From contig NZ_JOEI01000034.1 in NCBI RefSeq assembly GCF_000718095.1, positions 1 through 59,968 of the forward strand: DNA of 59,968 nt. The letters are read 5' to 3'. The notes below the pieces were generated by a model that saw nothing but the letters and a program-made list of their open reading frames with translations, searched no databases and was not told the DNA's origin. Shown piece by piece: positions 34,214 through 42,951 of this stretch. Both the position numbers and the translations under genes were made by a program. Positions within the stretch are counted from its first letter, which is position 1. The number at the start of each line of letters is the position of its first letter. The stretch is from Streptomyces scopuliridis RB72 (GTDB taxonomy: Bacteria > Actinomycetota > Actinomycetes > Streptomycetales > Streptomycetaceae).

Positions 34214-34894
34214 TCACCCGGATGTGTTCGTTTCGATGTTCGCGGTCGCTGCGTTCTTCCGGCGTCGGTTGCGGCGCCTGAGGAAGAGGGGGACACCCAC
34301 GGCGAGGGCACCGAAGAAGACATACGGAACGTAACCCATGATGTCGACCACTCGGCGCCAGTTCTCGCCGAGCAGGTATCCGGAGCCCAGCAGCATGGCG
34401 TTCCATATCAGGCTGCCGATCGAGGAGAGAACCACGAACTTCGGCAGCGCCATCCGCTCGACCCCGGCCGGTATGGAGATGAGGGGACGGACGACGGGCA
34501 GCATCCGGCCGAACAACACCGCCTTGGCGCCGTGCCGGGCGAACCATGCCTCGGCGCGGTCGACGCTTTCCGGCTTGATGCCCGGGACCTTCACCAGCAG
34601 CGCTCGCGCGCGGTCGCGGCCGAGCCGCGCGCCGAGCGTGTACTGGACGAGACTGCCCGCGACCACTCCCGCGGCGGCGCAGACGATGGCGACGCCGATG
34701 TTGATGGCGCCCTGGCTGGCGGTGTACCCGATCAGCGGCAGCAGCACGTCGACGGGGAGGGCCCCGAAAACCAAGCTGTCCAGGGCGGTGAGCACCCCGA
34801 CCCCCAGCCCGCCGAGTGCGTCGATCACATCGAAGGCCCAGCCGGCCACGCCCCCTGTCGGTTCGCCGGTGGTCTGGGCGAGGTACAGCATCAT
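34214..34894 (-). CDS. DedA family membrane protein
   Basis: Second DedA/VTT protein of the window, 226 residues. The N-terminal helix is amphipathic (LGGLGVGVLTALDSLVFGAL), followed by the re-entrant segment PVDVLLPLIGYTASQGAIN, the loop ARLGRDRARALLVKVPG, and the family core LFGRMLPVVRPLISIPAG with the conserved Arg. The C-terminal helix ends in a basic tail (FLRRRNRRRKN). It lies inside the duplicated reductase-MFS region, between the two units, and has no clear operon partner. Confidence 0.92.
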   Translation of the reverse strand: MMLYLAQTTGEPTGGVAGWAFDVIDALGGLGVGVLTALDSLVFGALPVDVLLPLIGYTASQGAINIGVAIVCAAAGVVAGSLVQYTLGARLGRDRARALLVKVPGIKPESVDRAEAWFARHGAKAVLFGRMLPVVRPLISIPAGVERMALPKFVVLSSIGSLIWNAMLLGSGYLLGENWRRVVDIMGYVPYVFFGALAVGVPLFLRRRNRRRKNAATANIETNTSG

Positions 34895-35005
34895 GTGTTT
34901 CCTCCGGGAGATTTCGACAGCAATATGCGCAGAGGGGGATGGTGAGTGTGCTGGAAGCAGGGGTGTGTGAGGGGGGCTGGACCGAGAGCCGTTGCTCCAT
35001 GGCCC

Positions 35006-35886
35006 CTACTCGGCGTCAGTGGCGGGCGTTCCCGCGGCCGGGCCCGCCGGCGCGGGTACTTCCGCGGAGTTGGCGTCCGACCGCCGGCGGGGGTGAAGGG
35101 CGCGCAGGCCAGGGAGACGACGGCGGCATCCACCGATCGTCAGGACGTGCGCGGGCCGTTCCGGGGCGGCAGCGTAACGCCGTCGAAGTCGATGGTGCGG
35201 TGGGCGAGGATCACGCGCAGCAGGAACCAGCCCCACAGGAGCGGGATGATCGCGGCCGTGGCGAACAGGGTGGTGGCGCCGGCCCAGCCCCAGTCCTCGG
35301 CCTTGGACGCAGGGAGCAGCAGGCACACCAGGCCGGTGTGTCAGGCCGGCGGCACCGGTGAGGTCGGAGCGTCCGCCCGTGCGTACCTTCGACTCGGGCA
35401 CGAGCAGTACGACGAGGACGGCGACGACGGTGCCGGGGGCAGCGGCGGCCCAGCACGTGCCCGTGGTGGTTCTCGGCGACGAGCGCGGCGATGGGAAGGC
35501 CCAGGGAACCATCGGCGCCGAAGGAGCCGTACATCACGGCGGTGGACGTGGCGAGCCTGTCCGCGGGCAGAACGTCCCGCATGATGCTGACGCCCACCAT
35601 GAAGGCGCCCCGGGCCGGCGGCATGCGGCGTTTGCCGTGCATGTCACCGAGCCGTCCCGTCACCGGTGGTGGCGAGGGCGGCGCACAGCAGGGCGCCGGT
35701 GACCGCCCAGGCGGTCTCCGTCAACGGGGCGTCCAGCAACCGGGGCGGGAGGGGAACGATCGGGAACAGCAAGCTTTGTACGAACGCGACCGCCGTCCCG
35801 GCGAGCGTGAGGACCGCTACGACCGTGGTCACTCGTGGGGGTACGGAATTCCCCGCCTCGACAGTGGGGGGACAGGGCGGGGACAT
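35006..35886 (-). pseudogene. Degenerate MFS transporter copy with frameshifts and a large deletion
   Basis: Paralogue of the transporter at 32526. From ATG 35886 it reads VTTVVAVLTLAGTAVAFVQS and LPPRLLDAPLTETAWAVTGA, then shifts frame to GRLGDMHGKRRM (motif A), then VGVSIMRDVLPADRLATSTA and YGSFGADGSLGLPIAALVAE, shifts again to VVLLVPESKVRTGGRSDLTG, again to KAEDWGWAGATTLFATAAII. It then jumps from helix 7 or so straight to VILAHRTIDFDGVTLPP, which in the intact protein lies near residue 430. So roughly 150-200 residues are deleted and several frameshifts are present. The tail EVPAPAGPAAGTPATDAE at 35006 is still recognisable. Not functional. Confidence 0.88.
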
Positions 35887-36014
35887 GGAAGAGGACCTCC
35901 GTGTGGGGGAGCCGGTGGGGACGGCGATACGGAAAAAGGGGACCTTGTGGCGGTCACAGGGCTGGGCGCGCCTTACGGGGCTGCACAGCCCTGCGTCGCG
36001 TACACGCGTGTCGC

Positions 36015-37190
36015 CTACGGCCGATTCGGAACGGCGTCGTGCCAGGCGGCGCGGACGGCGATGACCTGCCGCCATTGCCGGACGACCTTGGCCGGCATGC
36101 CGACCGCGAGGGCTGCGGTAATCCGGTCGCCGGAGCGGTACGCGGCCAGGAAGCGGTCCTCGGCCAAGTCCCCTTCGACGACGGCGACTTCATCATGGCC
36201 GCGCAAGTAGCCGTGCGCCTGGATCTTCATGTCGTACTGGTCGGACCAGAAGTACGGCACCGGCGTGAACGGTTTGCGTGCCCCGGGAGCGGCGAGCAGG
36301 TTGCGGGCGGCGGCCATGCCCTGCTCGGCCGCGTTGGTGCGGTGCTCGATCCGCATCGAGGTGCCGAACAGAGGGTTGTACCAGCGGGCGACGTCCCCGG
36401 CCGCGTACACGTCCGGCGCGGCCTGGCAGTACTCGTCGCAGACCACTCCGTCGTCGACGGTAAGACCGCTGCCGGCCAGCCAGTCGGTGTTCGGCAGTGA
36501 GCCGATCGCGACCAGGATCTCGTCGCCCTCCACGACTTCGCCGTCCGCCAGCCGCACCCCGTCCTCGGTCACCTCCGTGACGGTGACCCCGCACCGCAGC
36601 TCCACGCCCCGCTCCCGGTGAGCCTGTGCCAGCGCCTGCCCCACCTCACGGCCCACCGCATGCGCCAGCGGTACCGGCGCCGGCTCCAGCAGGGTCACTT
36701 GAGCGCCCAGCTTCGACGCCACCGCCGCTGCCTCCGCCCCCAGGAATCCGGCCCCGACCACTACCAGCCGCTGTCCCGGTCCTATCCGGTCGCGCAGGGC
36801 GAGCGCGTCATCGAGGGTGCGCAGGACGTGGGCGACACGGTCCCCGGGAAGGCGCCGTGGCCGTACGCCGGTCGCGATGAGCAGCCGGTCGTACGGCACC
36901 GTCGAGCCGTCCGCCAGCCGCACCAGACCCGTGGCGGGGTCGAGGCCGGCCGCGGCGACGCCGAGCCGCAGGTCGAGGCCGAGGGCGGCGAGGTCCTCCG
37001 GAGTCCGCAGAGCCGTCCTGTCGGCGTCCCACTGACCGGACAGGACCTGTTTGGACAGCGGCGGCCGGTCGTAGGGCGGGGAGGGTTCGTCGCCGACCAG
37101 GGTCAGCGTGCCGTCGTAGCCATCCCGGCGCAGTGTCTCGGCCGCCGCCAGCCCGGCGGCCGAGGCACCGACGATCACGATCCGTTTCAC
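36015..37190 (-). CDS. FAD-dependent ferredoxin reductase
   Basis: Passes electrons from NAD(P)H to the ferredoxin of the P450 chain. The 391-residue protein has the FAD motif IVIVGASAAGLAAAETLRRD at the N-terminus, the NAD motif VVVGAGFLGAEAAAVASKLG in the middle, the FAD-contact DVYAAGDVARW, and the C-terminal reductase domain with FWSDQYDMKIQAHGYL, typical of bacterial P450/dioxygenase reductases. Its ATG overlaps the ferredoxin stop (ATGA). With the ferredoxin and two P450s it makes a complete electron-transfer chain in one operon. A C-terminal fragment of a second copy is at 34048. Confidence 0.94.
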   Translation of the reverse strand: MKRIVIVGASAAGLAAAETLRRDGYDGTLTLVGDEPSPPYDRPPLSKQVLSGQWDADRTALRTPEDLAALGLDLRLGVAAAGLDPATGLVRLADGSTVPYDRLLIATGVRPRRLPGDRVAHVLRTLDDALALRDRIGPGQRLVVVGAGFLGAEAAAVASKLGAQVTLLEPAPVPLAHAVGREVGQALAQAHRERGVELRCGVTVTEVTEDGVRLADGEVVEGDEILVAIGSLPNTDWLAGSGLTVDDGVVCDEYCQAAPDVYAAGDVARWYNPLFGTSMRIEHRTNAAEQGMAAARNLLAAPGARKPFTPVPYFWSDQYDMKIQAHGYLRGHDEVAVVEGDLAEDRFLAAYRSGDRITAALAVGMPAKVVRQWRQVIAVRAAWHDAVPNRP

Positions 37191-37384
37191 AGCTCGGCCA
37201 GGCGGATCGCCGCGGCCGGGCAGACGGCCACGGCCTCCCGCACGCTGTCCAGGAGTTCGGCCGCGGGATGCTCTTCCAGCACCACGGCGACGCCGTCCTC
37301 GTCCCGTTGGTCGAACACCTCAGGGGCGACCACTACACACTGTCCGGCCGCGACGCATTTCGGTTCGTCCAGCTCCACACGCAT
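37187..37384 (-). CDS. 3Fe-4S ferredoxin for cytochrome P450
   Basis: Small electron carrier of 65 residues with three cluster cysteines: C10 and C16 (KCVAAGQCV, C-x5-C) and the C-terminal AVCPAAAI cysteine near residue 55. The missing fourth Cys in the first motif is typical of the 3Fe-4S ferredoxins paired with Streptomyces P450s such as CYP105 members. Located 67 bp downstream of the P450 gene and overlapping the reductase start. Confidence 0.94.
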   Translation of the reverse strand: MRVELDEPKCVAAGQCVVVAPEVFDQRDEDGVAVVLEEHPAAELLDSVREAVAVCPAAAIRLAEL

Positions 37385-37450
37385 GGTTCTTGTCCTCGGT
37401 TCTTCAGGGGGGCTTCAGGAAGTGGTGCTTCAGGAGTGGCGGCCTTGCGG

Positions 37451-38677
37451 CTACCAGGCGACGGGCAGCTCGTGCACGCCGTAGACGACCATGTCGTGCC
37501 GGAAACGCACCTCTTCCAGGGGTACGGCCAGACGCAGGTCCGGCAGCCTGCGCAGCAGCGCGGGCAGGGCCTCCTGCAGTTCCACGCGGGCGAGGGACTG
37601 GCCGAGACACTGGTGGACGCCGTGTCCGAAGGCCACGTGTCCGCGGGCGTCGCGGTCGAAGTCCAGAGCGTCGGCGGTCTCGAAGACGACGTCCCGGTTG
37701 GCGGAGGGCAGACCGGAGACCAGCATCTCGCCCTCTCGCACGAGGTGATCCCCGACGATGATGTCCTCGGTCGCCACGCGGACGAGCATGTCCTGGGCGA
37801 TCGTCAGGTACCGCAGCAGCTCCTCGACGGCGCCGGCGACGACCTTCGGATCATCGGTGTCCCGGATGCGGGCGGCCTGCCGGGGGTTCTCCAGCAGGGC
37901 CAGCGTCCCCAGCGCGATCATGTTGGCCGTGGTCTCATGCCCTGCGTGCAGGATGACCATGCTGTTCATGGCCACGTCGTGATGAGTGAGCTCTCCGGTG
38001 ACCACCCGCTCAGTGATCAGCCGGCTGATGAGGTCGTCCCCCGGCTCGCGCTCCTTGCGCTTCACCAGGTCCAGGAGGTAGCCGAACAGTTCACCGCTCG
38101 CCGCTTGCCTCTCCTCCTGCGGGGTTCCCTTGCGCATCAGCGTGGCGCTGCGTGTCTGGAAGAAGGTGTGGTCGTCGTAGGGCACCCCGAGCAGCAACGA
38201 GATCACCAGGGACGGAATCGGCAGCGCGTACGCGCGCACCAGGTCCGCCGGCGATCCTGCGGCGATCATCTCCTCCAGGAACCGGTTGACCAGCGACCGG
38301 ACGTGCGGCCGCATAGCCTCGACCCGCTTGACCGTGAACTCGCCGGTGAGGGTGCGCCGGATGCGGGAGTGCTCGGGGTCGTCCATCCGCGGGAACGCCT
38401 GCGGCTGGCCGTGCCGCTGGGTCTCCATCAGCTGCGGGTAGCGATGTCCGTCGGCACTGAGCCGCGGATCGCCCAGTAGCTGCTTGACATCGTCGTACCG
38501 GGTGACCGCCCAGGCGATGTGGCCGTTGCCCAGCCGCACCTGGGTCAGCCCGTCGGCGCGCCGCCAACCGGCCTGTACGGGGGGCGGGTCGAAGGGGCAG
38601 CGAGGGGAACGCGTGCCAGGGAAGTCGGGAAGTTCGGTGCCGTCGTTCGGCTGGGTCTGGTCGGTCGCCGTACTCAT
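37451..38677 (-). CDS. Cytochrome P450 (CYP105-like)
   Basis: Soluble bacterial P450 monooxygenase, 408 residues. Landmarks are the I-helix AGHETTANMIALGT with the acid-alcohol pair, the K-helix EELLRYL, and the haem loop FGHGVHQCLGQSLARVEL whose Cys is the axial ligand. The sequence between (FPRMDDPEHSRIRR; LPIPSLVISLLLGVPYDDH) is typical of the CYP105/107 clan. It is closely similar to the P450 at 39156 and shares the downstream ferredoxin and reductase. Substrate unknown. Confidence 0.95.
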   Translation of the reverse strand: MSTATDQTQPNDGTELPDFPGTRSPRCPFDPPPVQAGWRRADGLTQVRLGNGHIAWAVTRYDDVKQLLGDPRLSADGHRYPQLMETQRHGQPQAFPRMDDPEHSRIRRTLTGEFTVKRVEAMRPHVRSLVNRFLEEMIAAGSPADLVRAYALPIPSLVISLLLGVPYDDHTFFQTRSATLMRKGTPQEERQAASGELFGYLLDLVKRKEREPGDDLISRLITERVVTGELTHHDVAMNSMVILHAGHETTANMIALGTLALLENPRQAARIRDTDDPKVVAGAVEELLRYLTIAQDMLVRVATEDIIVGDHLVREGEMLVSGLPSANRDVVFETADALDFDRDARGHVAFGHGVHQCLGQSLARVELQEALPALLRRLPDLRLAVPLEEVRFRHDMVVYGVHELPVAW

Positions 38678-38741
38678 GGTTACTCCTGTGGGGGTATGGA
38701 CGAGCAGTGATCCGCCGGAGCAGGGCGTGCAAAGCGCCTGC

Positions 38742-39159
38742 TCATGGGTGGTGTGTGATGCTCCGCAGCAGGTGGGCCATCTCCACGCCGGGGTCCGCGG
38801 GGACGAAGGAGTCGGTCTCGTCCGGGATCCGGTCGAGGTGGTCGCGTACGTCCTCGGCCGTCAGTGCCGGGTTGTGGTAGCTCCGCGTCCGGCCGACGAA
38901 GAACCGCGCGACCTGTCCAGCACCCGCGGTGTAGACCTCACCGGACACCGGGCAGTCCTCGTGGGCCGGGAAGGCGACCACGGGCGAGACCAGCGCCGGG
39001 TCGAGGCTGCGGGTGAGGGTGTTCATCATCTCCAGGGCCGCCGGATCGGCGGGGCGGCCGTCCGTGCCGCCGATCCGCCCCCTGGGATCCCGCGAGAATG
39101 CGGGTGGCGGCGACCGGGGCGACGGCGGTGCGGCGGGGCGCCCGGGGCGTGTCCGTCAC
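38742..39159 (-). pseudogene. SDR relic between the two P450 genes
   Basis: C-terminal part of a short-chain dehydrogenase with a frameshift. A GTG at 39159 overlaps the P450 stop and opens a frame reading AVAPVAATRILAGSQG, the SDR region after the catalytic Lys (VNAIAPxAxTR in relatives). The frame then shifts to one reading MMNTLTRSLDPALVSPVVAF, then AHEDCPVSGEVYTAGAGQVA and RFFVGRTRSYHNPALTAEDV to a stop at 38742. That ending is characteristic of one family of large-tailed SDRs. The cofactor-binding half and YxxxK are missing, so it is non-functional, but shows the operon once included a dehydrogenase. Confidence 0.78.
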
Positions 39160-40361
39160 CAGGCGATCGGCAGCGCGTGGACGCCGTAGACGCTCATGTC
39201 GTTGCGGAACCTGATCTCCTCCGGCGGCACCGCGAGCCGCAGCCCGGGTAGCCGGCGCAGGAGCACGGGCAGGGCGATCTCAAGTTCGGCACGGGCCAGG
39301 ACCTGTCCGAGGCACTGGTGCACGCCGTGTCCGAAGGCCACGTGTCCGCGGGCGTCGCGCTCGATGTCGAGGCGGTCGGGGTCGCTGACGAAGCCGGGAT
39401 CCCAGTTGGCTGCCGAGAGGTTCATGACCAGGAGGTCACCGGCGCGGACGAGTTGGCCACCGATCTCGATGTCCTCCTTGGCCACTCGGGTGACCAGGCT
39501 GTGCACGATCGTGAGGTGGCGCAGGAGCTCCTCCACCGCGGCCGAGACCACCTTCGGGTCGTCCGTGTCGCGGATCCGCGCGAGTGCGTCCGGGTTCTCC
39601 AGCAGCGTGAGGGTGCCCAGCGCGATCATGTTCGCGGTGGTCTCGTGCCCGGCGTTGAGGAGGATGAAGCCGTTCACCGCCAAGGTCTCGCGGCTCAGCT
39701 GCCCTTCCTGGAGGTGCTCGCGCGCGACGCGGCTGATCAGGGCGTCGTCCGGTTCGCGTTCCTTCTTCCCGATGAGGTCGAGCAGATAGACGAAGAGCGA
39801 CCCTCTTGCCTTCTGCCTCTCCTCATCCGTGGCGGTGCGGCTCATCAGGACGGAGGTGATGTCCTGGAAGAAGGCGTGGTCGTCGTAGGGCACCCCCAAC
39901 AGCATCGAGATCACCAGGGAGGGAATGGGCAGCGCGTACGCCTGGACCAGATCGGCGGGGCTGCCGGAGGCCACCATGGTGTCGATGAACTCGTTCGCCA
40001 TCTCCTCGATCCGCGGGCGCATGGCCTGGACCCGCTTGACCGTGAAGTCCTTGGTCAGCATGCGGCGCAGCCGGGCGTGTTCGGGGTCGTCCATCCGGGG
40101 AAACATCTGGGCGCCGGGGCCCATGCTGATCTGCTGTATCGGGACCTCCGCGCTGATCCGCGGATCCGTCATCGCGGCCGTGACGTCCTCGTACCGGCTC
40201 ACGGCCCAGGCGGCGTGCCCCCTGAAGTTCACCCGGCGCAGACCATCCGTCTCACGCCACTCCCGGTACTCGGGGGCGGGGGCGAGAGGGCAGCGTGCGT
40301 CGCGGTCAGCGGGGAACTCGGGAAGACCGATGGCGTCATCGGTGTCGGTCGTGGTGGACAT
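39156..40361 (-). CDS. Cytochrome P450 (CYP105-like), first gene of the operon
   Basis: Second P450, 401 residues from ATG 40361 preceded by AGGAGGT; the open frame to 40484 lacks such a site. Motifs are I-helix NAGHETTANMIALGT, K-helix EELLRHL and haem loop FGHGVHQCLGQVLARAEL. It is similar to the P450 at 37451 over its whole length, so one probably arose by duplication. It starts the leftward operon P450, SDR relic, P450, ferredoxin, reductase and is divergent from a TetR gene, its likely repressor. Confidence 0.95.
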   Translation of the reverse strand: MSTTTDTDDAIGLPEFPADRDARCPLAPAPEYREWRETDGLRRVNFRGHAAWAVSRYEDVTAAMTDPRISAEVPIQQISMGPGAQMFPRMDDPEHARLRRMLTKDFTVKRVQAMRPRIEEMANEFIDTMVASGSPADLVQAYALPIPSLVISMLLGVPYDDHAFFQDITSVLMSRTATDEERQKARGSLFVYLLDLIGKKEREPDDALISRVAREHLQEGQLSRETLAVNGFILLNAGHETTANMIALGTLTLLENPDALARIRDTDDPKVVSAAVEELLRHLTIVHSLVTRVAKEDIEIGGQLVRAGDLLVMNLSAANWDPGFVSDPDRLDIERDARGHVAFGHGVHQCLGQVLARAELEIALPVLLRRLPGLRLAVPPEEIRFRNDMSVYGVHALPIAW

Positions 40362-40517
40362 GGAACCTCCTGGAGCGTCGTGGGGGAAGGCGCCGAGGTA
40401 CTGCTGAGCGAGCCGTCGTGACGTGGAAGAACGCAGAGGCACTACGCACGTCGTGGGCAGCGCGCCGCGGTCGGCGTTCGCCACTCACCGGATCACCGCG
40501 AACCGACGTACGGCAGG

Positions 40518-40577
40518 AACTGGCAGCTGACCGCCAGTTCCATGGTGCACCTGATGCAAGTGGCAGTCAACCGCCTC
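40518..40577. promoter_or_regulatory. TetR operator region of the P450 operon
   Basis: Half-sites AACTGGC (40518-40524) and GCCAGTT (40533-40539) form a 22-bp inverted repeat. A direct relative (TGGCAGTCAACCGCC) of its internal sequence lies at 40561-40575. The site sits between the divergent P450 and TetR genes. Confidence 0.6.
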
Positions 40578-40594
40578 TTTGTTACCCTGTTCTC

Positions 40595-41224
40595 GTGGCC
40601 ACCGATCCCGAGCGACTCCTGCGGACCGACGCGGCCCGCAACGTGGAGCGAATCCTGCGCTCCGCCCGCAAAGTCTTCACAGAGAGCGGGCCCGACGCGC
40701 AGTTGGACGAGATCGCCCAACACGCAGGGGTCGGCAGCAGAACGCTCTACCGGCGTTTCCCCAACAAGGCCGTCCTCGCGAAGGCCGCCTTGGAGCAGGG
40801 CATCGCCGAGTACATCGCTCCCGCCATCGAACAGGCGCTCCTCGATGACGACCCGCTACGTGCCCTCACCTCCGTCATCGACGCCGCCATGGGGCTGGCC
40901 GCCCAAGAGCACAACACTCTGGCCGCCGCGAGAAGAGCCGGCGCCGTCATCTCGGACGCGATCGGCCCGTACTACACATCGCTGACCCTGCTCGCTCGGC
41001 GTGCCCAGCAGGCCGGACGTATCCGCGCCGACCTCGTCCCGGAGGACCTGCCCAGAATCATGGCCATGCTCTTCAGTCTGCTGTGGACCATGGACCCGGC
41101 CAGCGAAGGCTGGCGCCGCTACCTCTCCCTCATCCTCGACGGCATGTCACCGGCGGCGGCAACTCCTCTTCCCGAGCCCGTTCCGCTACGGCCGTCATCG
41201 CAACCCAGAAACTGGCCAATCTGA
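40595..41224 (+). CDS. TetR family transcriptional regulator
   Basis: Repressor of 209 residues from GTG 40595; there is no clear ribosome site, so the message may be nearly leaderless. The helix-turn-helix reads AQLDEIAQHAGVGSRTLYRR followed by FPNKAVLAKAAL. The C-terminal domain (GLAAQEHNTLAAARRAGAVI; LLWTMDPASEGWRRYLSLIL) matches the TetR_C type common in actinobacterial drug and P450 regulators. The divergent operator upstream points to control of the P450 operon and itself. Confidence 0.93.
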   Translation: MATDPERLLRTDAARNVERILRSARKVFTESGPDAQLDEIAQHAGVGSRTLYRRFPNKAVLAKAALEQGIAEYIAPAIEQALLDDDPLRALTSVIDAAMGLAAQEHNTLAAARRAGAVISDAIGPYYTSLTLLARRAQQAGRIRADLVPEDLPRIMAMLFSLLWTMDPASEGWRRYLSLILDGMSPAAATPLPEPVPLRPSSQPRNWPI

Positions 41225-41301
41225 CGCGAGGGCCGAACGGCGCCCTTCGGCGGGACTTGGCACGGAGGAACCCTCGCCCTTGGGCGCGAGCCACGAGTGA
41301 C
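41225..41301. other. Short gap after the TetR gene
   Basis: Nothing recognisable here. Confidence 0.3.
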
Positions 41302-41454
41302 CATGCCGAATGCTTCCCGCGCCTCCGCTTCCACTCCCGACGTTGTGGTCCACCGTCGGGCGTTCGGGCTGCGGCTACGGGAGCTCCGCGCCAACGCGGA
41401 TCGCACGCAGGCCAGCATTGCCGCACAGGCCGGGTGGATCGGGCCTTCTACGTG
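41302..41454 (+). pseudogene. Truncated XRE-type regulator
   Basis: The plus strand from ATG 41302 reads a linker, then FGLRLRELRANADRTQASIA then AQAG and stops after 50 codons. This is the first half of a Cro/CI-type helix-turn-helix. In the next frame the expected continuation appears (RVDRAFYVN, compare GVDRxFYVExE in relatives), so a frameshift broke it; soon after, the sequence becomes the recombinase fragment on the other strand. Confidence 0.6.
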
Positions 41455-41820
41455 AACGCCGAGGACCTGGAAGTAGCGGAAGATACTGCGGTAGGTCCGG
41501 CCGGTGGGCTCCCACTTGCCCTCTCCGCGCACGACCTTGATCCAGACGGACAGCTCCTGCGCGATCGTCTCGGGCAGGGCGGCGAGCTCTGCCTCCAACC
41601 GGGTCTGATGCGTGTCTCGGCGGAACTCGGGATCTGGAATCAGCAGCCCTCGGGCTTCAAGGAACTGGGTTACCCGTCGTCCGCTGACCTTCAGCCGGGT
41701 ATCTACGAGCGCCCGGATGTCGGACTCCGGCAGCGGGGCATCGGCGCCGAGCCAGGACACCAAGATGGTCAACGTGCGCCGGGTCGTGAAGGCAGGGGCC
41801 TTGGACCAGGGTGAGTCCAT
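41455..41820 (-). pseudogene. Fragment of a transposon-type tyrosine recombinase
   Basis: The minus strand reads SKAPAFTTRRTLTILVSWLG, then DIRALVDTRLKVSGRRVTQF, LEARGLLIPDPEFRRDTHQT and VWIKVVRGEGKWEPTGRTYR. This resembles the middle of long actinobacterial site-specific integrases found in three-gene transposon modules (my recognition, no search). No catalytic RHRY residues are present and both ends are cut, one at the XRE relic. Confidence 0.55.
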
Positions 41821-41861
41821 CCATGCCGGAAGCGGGAGCCGGTGAGCCGTCCGGCAGAGGT

Positions 41862-41892
41862 CCGGTCGTACGGCGTTCCGCCGTACGACCGG
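41862..41892 (-). terminator. Perfect hairpin terminator
   Basis: CCGGTCGTACGGCG (41862-41875) pairs with CGCCGTACGACCGG (41879-41892) around a 3-base loop, a 14-bp perfect stem. It lies 77 bp downstream of the leftward nucleotidyltransferase gene and probably ends its transcript. Confidence 0.8.
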
Positions 41893-41968
41893 GCCGCCGG
41901 ATTACGGCTGCTTGAGATGCGACTGAATGGTGAAGCTCAGTCCGGTGAGTTCGTCGGCGCCTGGGATG

Positions 41969-42673
41969 TCAGCCCGCAGGAGTGTTGTAGTTGACGATTC
42001 CTTCCACCATGAGAGCGACCGCACCGGCCAGTGGGCTGTCCGCCCCCTTCCCCACCACGTCGGGTAACCTGTGCGCCTCGTTCTCGGTGGCGGCGACTAT
42101 GCCCCAGAACGCGTTGAAGCCCGAAGGATCCGTCGGCTTGTCGGTGGCCGCCCCCACCGTCAAGATGCCGCCCGCCTCGACCACGGCCAACGCGCCCATC
42201 TGCTGCAGTATGTCGGGATCCCGCTCTTCGGCGGCCACGACGCTCCAACCCGTCACCTCTGTGTGCCGCAATGCGGCGAGGAGACTGGCGGCACTGTCCG
42301 CGCCGGAAACAACGATGTCAGGCAGGACGAGCGCCACCGGCCCTTGCGTCATAGGCAGGGCAGACCGGATCGCTCCGTCGAGACCCGGTTCAAACGACTC
42401 GTTCTGGTAGACAAAGACCATTTGAAAGGTCTCGGAGTAGCGCGCGAGATAACGCACCGTTTCCAACTTGTGTGTCCCGAATACGACGACCAGGCGCACG
42501 TTGAGTCCGTTTTTAGCCAGTTCGACAACGGTCTCCAGGCTGCGGTCCAGAACCGTGACCCCAGGAGCCAGACAATGCAGCTCCTTCGGGTAGGGCGCGC
42601 TGAAGCGCGTTCCGAATCCAGCGCAGGGCAATATGACCGAAACATCAGGGACGAACACCGACGAACTATGCAT
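41969..42673 (-). CDS. Nucleotidyltransferase, sugar-1-phosphate type
   Basis: Predicted NTP-transferase making an NDP-sugar or related activated compound, 234 residues. The N-terminus carries the signature SVILPCAGFGTRFSAPYPKE, equivalent to GxGTRxxPxxxxxPK of GalU/RmlA-type enzymes. The following LVLPDIVVSGADSA is the metal-binding Asp region (usually LGDN/LPDx). Codons such as AAA, TTT, GAA and CAA are frequent compared with neighbours, suggesting transfer from a lower-GC source. Flanked by mobile-element relics and divergent from a glycosyltransferase, with which it could make a pathway (inference). Confidence 0.85.
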   Translation of the reverse strand: MHSSSVFVPDVSVILPCAGFGTRFSAPYPKELHCLAPGVTVLDRSLETVVELAKNGLNVRLVVVFGTHKLETVRYLARYSETFQMVFVYQNESFEPGLDGAIRSALPMTQGPVALVLPDIVVSGADSAASLLAALRHTEVTGWSVVAAEERDPDILQQMGALAVVEAGGILTVGAATDKPTDPSGFNAFWGIVAATENEAHRLPDVVGKGADSPLAGAVALMVEGIVNYNTPAG

Positions 42674-42951
42674 TCAGCAGCTCTCAGGTTGTGTTGACGA
42701 TCGGGAACCGGCCTGGAAGGCACGCTGGCGCTCACCGTAGTCACTGAGGACGGCTCCATGCGAGATACAGCGTCAATCGACTCGGTCATCGCCTTCGCGT
42801 TCGGGGACCACTGCCGCATTCAGCACCACGCGACCTACACTGCTGCCGCACATTCCCTACGATCAACGCATCGCCGTCAATGGGCACTGCTCGAAGGCTG
42901 GGCGGGCACGGGCCGAAAGACACGGGAAGACAGAACGAAAGAGAGCGCAGA

